Source: an uncultured Collinsella sp.
GTDB lineage: Bacteria > Actinomycetota > Coriobacteriia > Coriobacteriales > Coriobacteriaceae
Direction of reading: 5' to 3'
NCBI GenBank assembly: GCA_937934165.1
Contig: CALGZX010000031.1
Span: forward strand, 1-14,655
Length of the DNA: 14,655 nucleotides
This document shows positions 6,664 to 14,650 of the stretch, one piece after another (positions within the stretch are counted from its first letter, which is position 1; each line of letters opens with the position of its first letter). A program made the translations under genes and the position numbers. Under the pieces are notes generated by a model. It was not told the origin of the DNA. It searched no databases and was given only the letters and a program-made list of their open reading frames with translations.

Positions 6664-6677
6664 TGAAGGGAGCATTT

Positions 6678-8033
6678 ATGCTTCTGGTCGCTAACGGTTC
6701 CGTCTTTACCCGCAACGCTCAGACTCCGTTCATTCCCAACGGTGCGGTCGCCATTGACGGAGATACGATTGTCGAAGTGGGCCCCGAGCGCGAGCTCAAG
6801 GCCAAGTACCCGGATGCCGAGTACGTCGATGCCCAGGGCAACCTCATCATGCCCGGACTTATCAACTGCCACACCCACATCTACTCGGGTCTGGCCCGCG
6901 GCCTTGCCATTAAGGGCTGCAACCCCACCAACTTCCTGGAGAATCTTGAGCAGCAGTGGTGGAAGATTGACGACAACCTGACGCTCGACGGCACCAAGGC
7001 CAGCGCCTATGCCACGATTCTGGATTCCATCCGCGATGGCGTTACCACGATCTTCGATCACCACGCGAGCTTCTGCGAGATTCCGGGCAGCCTCTTTACC
7101 ATTAAGGACGCCGCTCAGGAGCTGGGCATGCGTTCGTGCCTGTGCTACGAGGTCTCCGACCGCCGCGGTCAGGAAAAATGTGACCAGGCCATTGCCGAGA
7201 ACGCCGAGTTTGCCCAGTGGGCCGCCAAGGAGCGTCGCGATAACGATAACCACATGATCGCCGCCATGTTTGGCGGTCACGCCACCTTTACGCTTTCGGA
7301 CGAGACCATGGATAAGATGGCCGAGGCCAACAACGGCCTGACCGGCTTCCACATCCACGTGTGCGAGGGCATGAACGACGTATGGGACTCCCGTCTCAAC
7401 CGCGGCGGCATCAGCCCCGTCGAGCGCCTGCTGCAGCACAACCTGCTCGGTCCCGACACCATGCTCGGCCACTGCATCCATGTGACGCCCGCCGAGATGG
7501 ATATCGTCAAGGAGTCCGGCACCTGGCTCGTCAACAACCCCGAATCCAATATGGGCAACGCCGTGGGCTGCGCCCCCGTGCTCGAATTCTTCCGCCGCGG
7601 CATCCCCGTGTGCATGGGCACCGACGCCTACACTCACGATATGCTCGAGAGCCTTAAGGTCTTCTTGATCATTCAGCGCCACAACGCCGCCATGCCCAAC
7701 GTGGGCTGGTGTGAGGCCATGACCATGCTGTTCGAGAACAACGCCAAGATGGCCAGCAGGTACTTCGATCGCAAGCTCGGTGTGCTCGAGCCCGGCGCTG
7801 CCGCCGATGTCATCGTCATGGACTACAAGCCCTTTACGCCGTTGAGCGAGGAGAACATCGACGGCCACATGCTCTTTGGCATGATGGGCAAAAACTGCCG
7901 CACCACCATCATCAACGGCCGCGTCCTGTACAAGGATCGCGAGTTCGTTGGCATTGATGAGGAAAAGATCAACGCGTGGACCATGGCTGAGTCCAAGAAG
8001 CTCTGGAGCACGCTCAACGATCGCGCCTACTAA
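6678..8033 (+). CDS. ssnA: SsnA-type putative aminohydrolase (amidohydrolase superfamily)
   Basis: A metal-dependent hydrolase of 451 residues in the ATZ/TRZ-type branch of the amidohydrolase superfamily, cytoplasmic. Metal and catalytic residues are all present: His65 and His67 (NCHTHIYSG), His225/His227 with Glu230 (GFHIHVCEG), His265 and His268 (LGHCIHV), and Asp316 (MGTDAYTHD). The N- and C-terminal beta segments (about 1-58 and 375-425) form the usual small domain, with IINGRVLYKDRE near the end. ATG at 6678 follows AAGGGAG at 6666-6672; an upstream in-frame ATG at 6660 lies within a hairpin and has no ribosome-binding site. E. coli SsnA is encoded beside ygfK and xdhD, and ssnA belongs to the urate/purine catabolic cluster of gut anaerobes. 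Its true substrate is not settled; hydrolytic deamination or ring opening of a purine-derived intermediate is an inference from context. Confidence 0.92.
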   Translation: MLLVANGSVFTRNAQTPFIPNGAVAIDGDTIVEVGPERELKAKYPDAEYVDAQGNLIMPGLINCHTHIYSGLARGLAIKGCNPTNFLENLEQQWWKIDDNLTLDGTKASAYATILDSIRDGVTTIFDHHASFCEIPGSLFTIKDAAQELGMRSCLCYEVSDRRGQEKCDQAIAENAEFAQWAAKERRDNDNHMIAAMFGGHATFTLSDETMDKMAEANNGLTGFHIHVCEGMNDVWDSRLNRGGISPVERLLQHNLLGPDTMLGHCIHVTPAEMDIVKESGTWLVNNPESNMGNAVGCAPVLEFFRRGIPVCMGTDAYTHDMLESLKVFLIIQRHNAAMPNVGWCEAMTMLFENNAKMASRYFDRKLGVLEPGAAADVIVMDYKPFTPLSEENIDGHMLFGMMGKNCRTTIINGRVLYKDREFVGIDEEKINAWTMAESKKLWSTLNDRAY

Positions 8034-8047
8034 TTACAAGTAGATTC

Positions 8048-8162
8048 ACGCGCGCCGGATGTTTCGCCGCATCCGACGCGCGTATAGGCGACCTCCGCGG
8101 GGTCGCCGGCGCTGTGCTAGCGCTACACCGTATTTGCGCCCGCCGCGCGGTCTCGCCGGGCG
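8048..8162 (+). other. Hairpin-rich spacer between ssnA and ygfK
   Basis: The 148-nt gap is almost filled by hairpins. A long one runs 8048-8083 (seven pairs, a mismatch, then six pairs around an 8-nt loop). GGCGACC/GGTCGCC lie at 8087-8093 and 8101-8107; GCGCT/AGCGC at 8109-8113 and 8119-8123; CGCCCG/CGGGCG at 8137-8142 and 8157-8162. There is no U-run after any of them. The layout resembles the other ssnA-flanking spacer, suggesting a shared mRNA-level function or a dispersed repeat. Confidence 0.6.
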
Positions 8163-8181
8163 TTACAGAGAGGAGCTCACT

Positions 8182-11181
8182 ATGAGCGACATCATGAGGC
8201 CGATCCCGTTTTCGCAGCTGATGAACTGGATCATCGAGGAGCACAAGACTCAGGGCGCCGTCTTTGGCGTGCGCAAGATGGTCACGACCAACCAGGAGGG
8301 CGCGCTTCCCATTTTTGACGAGCGCATCGAGACTCCGTTTGGCCCGGCCGCCGGCCCCAACACGCAGCTGGCCCAGAACATCGTGGCATCCTACGTGGCC
8401 GGTTCCCGCTTCTTTGAGCTCAAGACCGTTCAGGTTATGGACGGCGAGGAGCTCTCCAAGTGTGTGAACAAGCCCTGCATCGTGGCGCAGGACGAGTGCT
8501 ACAACTGCGAGTGGTCGACCGAGCTCGAGGTTCCGCAGGCCTTTGCCGAGTACGTGAAGGCATGGTTTGCCTGCCACCTGATCGCTCGCGAGTACGGCCT
8601 GGGCAGCCCGGATGGTTTTGTCTTCAACATGTCCGTGGGTTATGACCTCGAGGGCATCAAGAGCCCCAAGGTCGATGCGTACATTGAGGGCATGAAGGAC
8701 GCCAGCGGCTCCGAGGTTTGGAACGAGTGCCGCACGTGGGCGCTCGCTAACCTGGACAAGTTTGAGCATGTCGATGCCGCGTTTGTCGAGTCCATCCCGG
8801 CGCGCGTCTCCAACTCCATTACCGAGTCCACGCTGCATGGCTGCCCGCCGGCGGAGATCGAGCGCATCGCGACCTATCTGATTACCGAGAAGGGTCTCAA
8901 CACCTACATCAAGTGCAACCCCACGCTGCTGGGCTATGAGTTTGCCCGCCAGCGCCTCAACGAGCTGGGCTTTGACTACATCGTCTTCGATGACACGCAC
9001 TTCCGCGAGGACCTGCAGTGGGCCGATGCCGTGCCTATGTTCGAGCGCCTGATTGCCCTGTGCGCCGAGCGCGGCCTGGAGTTTGGCGTCAAGCTGACCA
9101 ACACGTTCCCCGTCGACGTGACGAGAAACGAGCTGCCCTCCACCGAGATGTACATGTCCGGCCGTTCGCTGTTCTCGCTGACCATCGAGGCTGCCCGCCG
9201 CATTACCGAGCAGTTCGATGGTAAACTGCGCATCAGCTACTCCGGTGGTGCCACGGTCTACAACATCCGCGCCCTGTATGATGCCGGCATTTGGCCCGTC
9301 ACCCTGGCGACCGACGTGCTCAAGCCCGGTGGCTACGAGCGCTTTAGCCAGATGGCTGGCGAGTTTACCGATCTGGACGGCAAGCCGTTTGAGGGCGTCT
9401 CTCTCGACGCCGTGACCGCGATCCAGACCGATTCGCTCACCAACCCGCTTTACAAGAAGCCGTTGCGCCCGCTGCCCGATCGCAAGGTCGCCGGCAAGAG
9501 CCCGCTTTCCGACTGCTTTACCACGCCGTGCCGTACGAGTTGCCCCATCCAGCAGGACATTCCCGCCTACCTGGCGGCTGTTGACGAGGGCCGCTACGAG
9601 GACGCGCTCAACATCATCATCGAGCGCAACGCTCTGCCGTTCATTACCGGCACCATCTGCCCGCATCCCTGCGGCCGTGCCTGCGAGCGTGCGTTCTACG
9701 AGCCCGAGGGCGCCCAGATTCGCGCCAGCAAGCTCAAGGCCGCCCGCGAGGCCATGACCGCCGTGCTGCCCAAGCTGCGTGTCCAGGCCATCGCAAACGA
9801 CGGCGAGCGCAACGTTGCCGTTATCGGCGGCGGCCCGGCCGGCCTGGCGACGGCGTTCTTCCTGACGCGTGCCGGCGTGCCCGTCACCATCTTTGAGGCC
9901 CGCGACTCTCTCGGCGGCGTGGTCCGTCACGTGATCCCCGAGTTCCGTATCGCGAGCGACGATATCTCCCACGATGCCGAGCTCTGCCTGGCCTTTGGCG
10001 CCAAGGTACAGCTCAACGCTCGCATGGATTCCATCGACGAACTCAAGGCTCAAGGCTTTACTGACGTGGTCGTGGCCACCGGTGCCTGGATGCCCGGCTC
10101 TGCGGGCTTGGGCGAGGGTGCCGAGCTCGACGTGCTGGAGTTCCTCGAGGCCGCCAAGAAGGGCGAGAAGCTCGAGCTGGGCGAGGACGTCGTAGTCATT
10201 GGCGCCGGCAACACCGCCATGGACGCGGCTCGCGTGGCCAAGCGCCTGGCTGGCGTGAAGAGCGTGCGCCTGGTGTATCGCCGCACCAAGAAGCAGATGC
10301 CCGCCGACGAGGAAGAGCTCGATCTTGCTCTTGCCGACGGCGTTGAGTTCTGCGAGCTGCTGGCGCCTAAGGCGCTCAACGGCGCCGTGCTGACCTGCGA
10401 TGTTATGGAGCTTGGCGAGCCGGATGCAAGCGGCCGTCGCAGCCCCGTCGCCACGGGCGAGACCGTCGAGCTTCCCGCCACCACGGTGATCTGCGCCGTG
10501 GGCGAGGGCATCGATGCCAGCCTGTACGATGCCGCGGGCGTCGAGCACGACCGTCGCGGCCGCCTTGCCGCCACCTCCACCGGCGTCGAGGGCGTTTGGG
10601 CTGCAGGTGACTGCCGTCGCGGTCCTGCTACCGTGGTCGAGGCTATTGCCGACGCCGCCGAGGTCGCCCGTGCCATCGCCGGTGTGGACTTTAACAAGTA
10701 CGCCGACTGCAACGAGCAGGCCGGTCGCGAGGACACCTGCTACGAGCGCAAGGGGTCGCTGTGCCGCGACAAGCGCAACTGCACCAAGACTCGCTGCCTG
10801 GGCTGCGGCTCGATGTGCGAGGTCTGCTGCGACGTGTGCCCCAACCGCGCCAACGTGGCCATTAAGGTGCCAGGCCTGGCCAAGCATCAGGTCGTCCATG
10901 TCGACGGCATGTGCAACGAGTGCGGCAACTGCGCCGTGTTCTGCCCCTACCAGGAGGGTCGTCCCTATAAGGACAAGCTCACCCTGTTCTGGAGCGAGCA
11001 GGACATGGAGAACTCCGAGAACGAGGGCTTCCTGGCCGTGGACGAGGACCACTTTAAGGTCCGCGTCGCCGGCACGGTCCGCACCGTCTCGGTCGATGCC
11101 GTCAACACCGGTCTACCCGAGGCCGTCCGCCTGACCATCAGGGCCGTGCGCGACAACTATTCGTACCTTCTTAAGAAATAG
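8182..11181 (+). CDS. ygfK: YgfK-type flavin/Fe-S oxidoreductase (annotated elsewhere as putative selenate reductase subunit)
   Basis: A 999-residue cytoplasmic redox enzyme. Residues 1 to about 430 look like a DHOD/DPD-type FMN TIM barrel: STLHGCPP with Cys221 in a catalytic-loop position, YIKCNP with Lys244, and a phosphate-site-like YSGGATVYN at 353-361. Next comes a GltD/DPD-like Fe-S segment (Cys445, Cys450, Cys454, then the TICPHPCGRAC cluster). An FAD Rossmann motif VIGGGPAG (547-554), an NAD(P)H Rossmann motif VIGAGNT (672-678) and the closing FAD motif WAAGD (806-810) follow. The C terminus holds two [4Fe-4S] motifs (Cys872/875/879 with 882, 883 or 886, and 911/914/917/921). ATG at 8182 follows GAGAGGAG at 8168-8175. 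Known from E. coli and from urate-degrading gut anaerobes; the exact reaction is unresolved. The architecture suggests NAD(P)H-linked reduction of a purine or ring-opened product. It probably exchanges electrons with the next two gene products. Confidence 0.93.
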   Translation: MSDIMRPIPFSQLMNWIIEEHKTQGAVFGVRKMVTTNQEGALPIFDERIETPFGPAAGPNTQLAQNIVASYVAGSRFFELKTVQVMDGEELSKCVNKPCIVAQDECYNCEWSTELEVPQAFAEYVKAWFACHLIAREYGLGSPDGFVFNMSVGYDLEGIKSPKVDAYIEGMKDASGSEVWNECRTWALANLDKFEHVDAAFVESIPARVSNSITESTLHGCPPAEIERIATYLITEKGLNTYIKCNPTLLGYEFARQRLNELGFDYIVFDDTHFREDLQWADAVPMFERLIALCAERGLEFGVKLTNTFPVDVTRNELPSTEMYMSGRSLFSLTIEAARRITEQFDGKLRISYSGGATVYNIRALYDAGIWPVTLATDVLKPGGYERFSQMAGEFTDLDGKPFEGVSLDAVTAIQTDSLTNPLYKKPLRPLPDRKVAGKSPLSDCFTTPCRTSCPIQQDIPAYLAAVDEGRYEDALNIIIERNALPFITGTICPHPCGRACERAFYEPEGAQIRASKLKAAREAMTAVLPKLRVQAIANDGERNVAVIGGGPAGLATAFFLTRAGVPVTIFEARDSLGGVVRHVIPEFRIASDDISHDAELCLAFGAKVQLNARMDSIDELKAQGFTDVVVATGAWMPGSAGLGEGAELDVLEFLEAAKKGEKLELGEDVVVIGAGNTAMDAARVAKRLAGVKSVRLVYRRTKKQMPADEEELDLALADGVEFCELLAPKALNGAVLTCDVMELGEPDASGRRSPVATGETVELPATTVICAVGEGIDASLYDAAGVEHDRRGRLAATSTGVEGVWAAGDCRRGPATVVEAIADAAEVARAIAGVDFNKYADCNEQAGREDTCYERKGSLCRDKRNCTKTRCLGCGSMCEVCCDVCPNRANVAIKVPGLAKHQVVHVDGMCNECGNCAVFCPYQEGRPYKDKLTLFWSEQDMENSENEGFLAVDEDHFKVRVAGTVRTVSVDAVNTGLPEAVRLTIRAVRDNYSYLLKK

Positions 11182-11192
11182 GCGAGTCTCTT

Positions 11193-11672
11193 ATGGCCAA
11201 ATCCATTCAACATCACGTGGCCTACGTTGCCTGCGGAAGTGGTTGCGCCTCCGCAGGCGGCGACGCCCGCTGCAGCGAAGGCTGCATTGGCTGTGGCGCC
11301 TGCGTTACGGCCTGCCCCCACGGTGCCATCGCGCTGGTCGACGGCGTCGCCCGCGTGGACCGCTCCAAGTGCACAGGCTGTGGCCTGTGCGGCATGGCGT
11401 GCCCGCAGCGCGTGATTGCCTTCGTTCCCGGCTACCAGAACATCCTGGTGCGCTGCAACAACACCGACAAGGGTGCCATCGCCCGCAAGATCTGCGACAC
11501 GAGCTGCATCGGTTGCGGTATGTGCGCCAAAAAGTGCCCTGCCGGCGCTATTCGCATCGAGGACAACTGCGCCCATATCGACGGCACGGACTGCCTGTCA
11601 TGCGGCATGTGCGCCGTCGTCTGCCCGCATGGCGCTATCCACGACCGCACCGGCATCGCCGCCGGCGTGTAG
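11193..11672 (+). CDS. Soluble RnfB-like ferredoxin with four [4Fe-4S] sites
   Basis: A 159-residue electron carrier with four complete CxxCxxCxxxC(P) motifs at Cys31/34/37/41, 60/63/66/70, 105/108/111/115 and 134/137/140/144. Additional cysteines are 14, 18, 27, 88, 101 and 126. Each motif cysteine run ends in CP, typical of bacterial 8Fe ferredoxins. The order of segments (HHVAYVACGSGC near the start, RCNNTDKGAIARKICDTSCIGCG in the middle) follows the C-terminal ferredoxin part of RnfB. The membrane anchor and the first RnfB cluster domain are missing, so the protein should be cytoplasmic. ATG at 11193 lies 11 nt after the ygfK stop with only a weak ribosome-binding site (AGGCGAG), suggesting translational coupling. 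Its place between the FAD-bearing YgfK and the FAD-less XdhD suggests it carries electrons between them. E. coli YgfS, a small ferredoxin-type protein of the same neighbourhood, is a possible counterpart. Confidence 0.9.
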   Translation: MAKSIQHHVAYVACGSGCASAGGDARCSEGCIGCGACVTACPHGAIALVDGVARVDRSKCTGCGLCGMACPQRVIAFVPGYQNILVRCNNTDKGAIARKICDTSCIGCGMCAKKCPAGAIRIEDNCAHIDGTDCLSCGMCAVVCPHGAIHDRTGIAAGV

Positions 11673-11684
11673 AAGGGAATCACC

Positions 11685-14462
11685 ATGGCACAGGAATTCA
11701 CTTTTACCGTTAACGGCATCGAGCGCACGACGACGGAGAATAAACCACTGCTGCGCTATCTGCGCGACGACCTGCACATTCACTCCGCCAAGGACGGCTG
11801 CTCCGAGGGCGCCTGCGGCACCTGCACCATCCATGTGGACGGTGCGGCCGTCAAGGCGTGCGTGCTGACCACCGCTCTTGCCGCCGGCCGCAACATCGTG
11901 ACTGTTGAGGGCCTGCCCGAGGACGTGCGCGAGGCCTTTGTGTACGCCTTTGGCGCCGTGGGCGCCGTGCAGTGCGGTTTTTGCATTCCCGGCATGGTCA
12001 TGGCGGGTGCAGCGCTCATCGCCGAGGACCCCGAGCCCACCGAAGAGCAGATCAAGTACGCCATTCGCGGTAACGTCTGCCGCTGCACCGGCTACAAAAA
12101 GATTATCGAGGGCATCTCGCTGGCCGCTGCGGTGCTCCGCGGCGAAAAGCAGATCGACGAGGACCTTGAGCGCGGCGATGACTACGGCGTGGGCAAGCGC
12201 GCCTTCCGTATCGACGTGCGCAAGAAGGTACTCGGCGAGGGCAAGTATCCCGACGACATCGACGAGCTCGATCAGCCGGGCCTGACCTATGCCAGCGCCG
12301 TGCGCTCCAAGTATCCGCGCGCCCGCGTGCTCTCCATCGATACCTCCAAGGCCGAGGCCCTGCCCGGTGTGGTGGGCATCCTGCGCGCCGAGGACGTGCC
12401 GGTTAACCAGGTCGGCCACCTTATCCAGGACTGGGACGTCATGATCGCCCAGGGCGATATCACCCGCTGCGTGGGCGATGCCATCGTGCTGGTGGTCGCC
12501 GAGGACGAGGCGACGCTCGAGAAGGCCAAGAAGCTCGTAAAGATTGACTACGAGCCGCTGGAGCCCGTGCGCAACATTGTCGAGGCCAGGGCCGCCGACG
12601 CTCCGCGCCTGCATGACAGCTTCTTTGCCTTCGGCAACACGGTGGAGCTCAAGGACAATGTGTGCCAGAGCCGCCATGTGACACGCGGCGACGCCGCCAA
12701 GGCGCTGGCCGAAAGCGCGTTTACCGTGACGCAGCGCTTTACCACGCCCTTTACCGAGCATGCCTTCTTGGAGCCCGAGTGCGCCGTGGCATTTCCGTAC
12801 AAGAACGGCGTCAAGGTGCAGTCGACCGACCAGGGTGCCTACGACACGCGCAAAGAGTGTGCCCACATGTTTGGCTGGGACAACGAGCCCGAGCGCGTGG
12901 TCGTCGAGACCATGCTCGTGGGCGGCGGCTTTGGCGGTAAGGAGGACGTTTCGATCCAGCACCTGGCCGCGCTCGCCGCATATAAGTTCCAGCGTCCTGT
13001 GAAGTGCAAGCTCACGCGCGCCGAGTCGCTTGCATTCCATCCCAAGCGCCACGCCATGGACGGTACCTTTACACTGGGTTGCGACGCCAAGGGCAACTTT
13101 ACCGGTCTGGATTGCGAGATCAATTTTGATACCGGCGCCTACGCGTCGCTGTGCGGCCCGGTGCTCGAGCGCGCCTGCACGCATGCCGTCGGCCCCTACA
13201 AGTACCAGAACACCGACATTCGCGGTTTTGGCTACTACACCAACAACCCGCCCGCCGGTGCGTACCGAGGCTTTGGCGTTTGCCAGTCCGAGTTTGCGCT
13301 CGAGAGCCTGATCGACCTGCTGGCCGAGAAGGTCGGCCTGGATCCGTGGGAGATTCGTTACCAAAACGCCATCGAGCCGGGTGAGGTTCTGCCCAACGGC
13401 CAGATTGCCGACTGCTCCACGGCGCTTAAGGAGACGCTGCTCGAGGTCAAGGATGCCTACTACGCGCATCCCGGACACGCCGGTATCGCTTGCGCCATGA
13501 AGAATGCCGGCGTTGGCGTGGGCCTGCCCGATGCCGGTCGCTGCAAGATTCGCGTCGAGAACGGCGTGGCCGTGGTCTATGCCGCCACGTCCGACATCGG
13601 CCAGGGCTGCAACACCGTCTTTTTGCAAGACGTTGCCGAGGCATGCGGCCTGCCGCTTCGCTGCATCGCCAACGGTGAGTGCTCTACCGAGAACGCTCCC
13701 GACTCCGGCACCACGTCTGGTTCGCGTCAGACGGTCGTGACCGGCGAGGCCGTGCGCGGTGCCGCCTTCCTGCTGCGCGATGCCATGCTTGACATCGAGG
13801 CCGGCAAGTCTGCGCCCGCCGCTCCCGTGAATGCGCATGGCGACGGCGTCAAGATCGAGTACGACGACGGTCGCGCCTATCAGCTGCACACGCAGGAGCT
13901 CGTCGCCGGCCAGGGTATGCATCCTCAGGATCCCGCGGCCGCCATCAAGGCGCTCGAGGGATGCGAGTTTGGCTACGTGTACCTGGAGCCGACCGACAAG
14001 CTGGGTGCGGATGTTCCCAACCCCAAGAGCCACATCTGCTACGGCTTTGCCACACATGTGGTCATTTTGGATGATGACGGCCGCGTGAGCGAGATCTATG
14101 CCGCGCACGATTCCGGCAAGGTGGTCAACCCCATCTCCATCCAGGGTCAGATCGAAGGCGGCGTGCTCATGGGTATGGGCTATGCGCTTACCGAGGACTG
14201 GCCGCTCAAGGACTGCGTACCTCAGGCAAGGTACGGTACGCTCGGGCTGTTCCGCGCGCCCGAGATTCCGGATATCCACGCCATCTACGTGGAGAAGGAC
14301 GAGCTGCTGCCCGTGGCATACGGCGGCAAGGGCATCGGCGAGATCGCAACGATCCCCACGGCGCCCGCCGTACAGAACGCCTACCGCGCGTTTGACGGCA
14401 AACTGCGTCCAGATCTGCCCATGGTGGATACGCCCTACAGCCGCGTCCGCAACCGCGGGTAG
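11685..14462 (+). CDS. xdhD: XdhD-type molybdenum hydroxylase (selenium-dependent xanthine dehydrogenase family)
   Basis: Hydroxylates or, in reverse, dehydroxylates purines at a molybdenum cofactor. The 925 residues carry a plant-type [2Fe-2S] domain (Cys39, 44, 47, 59), a second [2Fe-2S] domain (Cys97, 100, 132, 134 in CGFC and CRCTGY), an aldehyde-oxidase hammerhead domain (about 190-300), then the molybdenum-binding halves. Cofactor motifs are GGGFGGKED (413-421), GAYRGFG (525-531), GQGCNT (639-644), and KGIGE with the expected catalytic Glu886. No FAD domain exists between the Fe-S and molybdenum parts, unlike mammalian xanthine oxidase, so an external electron partner is required. There is no in-frame UGA; selenium in this family is a labile ligand, not selenocysteine. 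ATG at 11685 follows AAGGGA, 12 nt after the ferredoxin stop. E. coli XdhD is the nearest named relative. Whether the substrate is hypoxanthine, xanthine or urate cannot be read from sequence. Confidence 0.92.
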   Translation: MAQEFTFTVNGIERTTTENKPLLRYLRDDLHIHSAKDGCSEGACGTCTIHVDGAAVKACVLTTALAAGRNIVTVEGLPEDVREAFVYAFGAVGAVQCGFCIPGMVMAGAALIAEDPEPTEEQIKYAIRGNVCRCTGYKKIIEGISLAAAVLRGEKQIDEDLERGDDYGVGKRAFRIDVRKKVLGEGKYPDDIDELDQPGLTYASAVRSKYPRARVLSIDTSKAEALPGVVGILRAEDVPVNQVGHLIQDWDVMIAQGDITRCVGDAIVLVVAEDEATLEKAKKLVKIDYEPLEPVRNIVEARAADAPRLHDSFFAFGNTVELKDNVCQSRHVTRGDAAKALAESAFTVTQRFTTPFTEHAFLEPECAVAFPYKNGVKVQSTDQGAYDTRKECAHMFGWDNEPERVVVETMLVGGGFGGKEDVSIQHLAALAAYKFQRPVKCKLTRAESLAFHPKRHAMDGTFTLGCDAKGNFTGLDCEINFDTGAYASLCGPVLERACTHAVGPYKYQNTDIRGFGYYTNNPPAGAYRGFGVCQSEFALESLIDLLAEKVGLDPWEIRYQNAIEPGEVLPNGQIADCSTALKETLLEVKDAYYAHPGHAGIACAMKNAGVGVGLPDAGRCKIRVENGVAVVYAATSDIGQGCNTVFLQDVAEACGLPLRCIANGECSTENAPDSGTTSGSRQTVVTGEAVRGAAFLLRDAMLDIEAGKSAPAAPVNAHGDGVKIEYDDGRAYQLHTQELVAGQGMHPQDPAAAIKALEGCEFGYVYLEPTDKLGADVPNPKSHICYGFATHVVILDDDGRVSEIYAAHDSGKVVNPISIQGQIEGGVLMGMGYALTEDWPLKDCVPQARYGTLGLFRAPEIPDIHAIYVEKDELLPVAYGGKGIGEIATIPTAPAVQNAYRAFDGKLRPDLPMVDTPYSRVRNRG

Positions 14463-14531
14463 GGTAGGGCGCGGACGGTCATTGCTGATGGGCTGTTCGC
14501 GCTCAATATCAACTGCATATGCTGCGCCTTT

Positions 14532-14564
14532 GGCCCCCGGCTCCATCGCGAGCCGGGGCCTTTT
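14532..14564 (+). terminator. Intrinsic terminator of the purine operon
   Basis: A very GC-rich stem, with left arm 14532-14543 (one bulged C) and right arm GAGCCGGGGCC at 14550-14560, encloses a 6-nt loop. TTTT and further Ts follow. It lies about 70 nt after the xdhD stop and closes the transcription unit; the 69 nt before it show no other feature. Confidence 0.92.
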
Positions 14565-14584
14565 GTTCAAGACTTTAGTCTGCT

Positions 14585-14650
14585 GGCCGCGCAGCGGCCG
14601 GCTTTAAACCACCCGCTACGCGGGTGGAGACAAACGGCTTTACAAAGCCG
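14585..14650. repeat. Cluster of three hairpins, possible IS200/IS605-type or REP-like element end
   Basis: Three compact palindromes in 66 nt: GGCCGC/GCGGCC (14585-14590, 14594-14599), CCACCCGC/GCGGGTGG with a TAC loop (14609-14616, 14620-14627), and CGGCTTT/AAAGCCG (14635-14641, 14644-14650). The middle one preceded by TTTAAA resembles the subterminal hairpins of IS200/IS605-type elements and REP-like repeats. No transposase is inside the window because it ends at 14655, so the mobile-element reading is unproven. Confidence 0.4.

Noticed and set aside
8059..8181. N-terminal extension of YgfK by 41 codons
   Set aside because: It translates hairpin sequence into an Arg-rich peptide; the ATG at 8182 has a strong ribosome-binding site.
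8014..11052. A 1012-codon open frame antisense to ygfK
   Set aside because: It has no recognisable domain and low-complexity Ala/Gly/His/Leu-rich composition. It follows from the strong codon bias of the real gene, which has full cofactor motifs.
11685..14462. Selenocysteine in the XdhD-type enzyme
   Set aside because: The frame contains no internal UGA. Selenium in this family is a non-protein ligand of the molybdenum site.
11598..14570. A 990-codon open frame antisense to xdhD
   Set aside because: Same artefact of codon bias; it even runs through the operon terminator. The plus-strand protein carries all molybdenum hydroxylase motifs.
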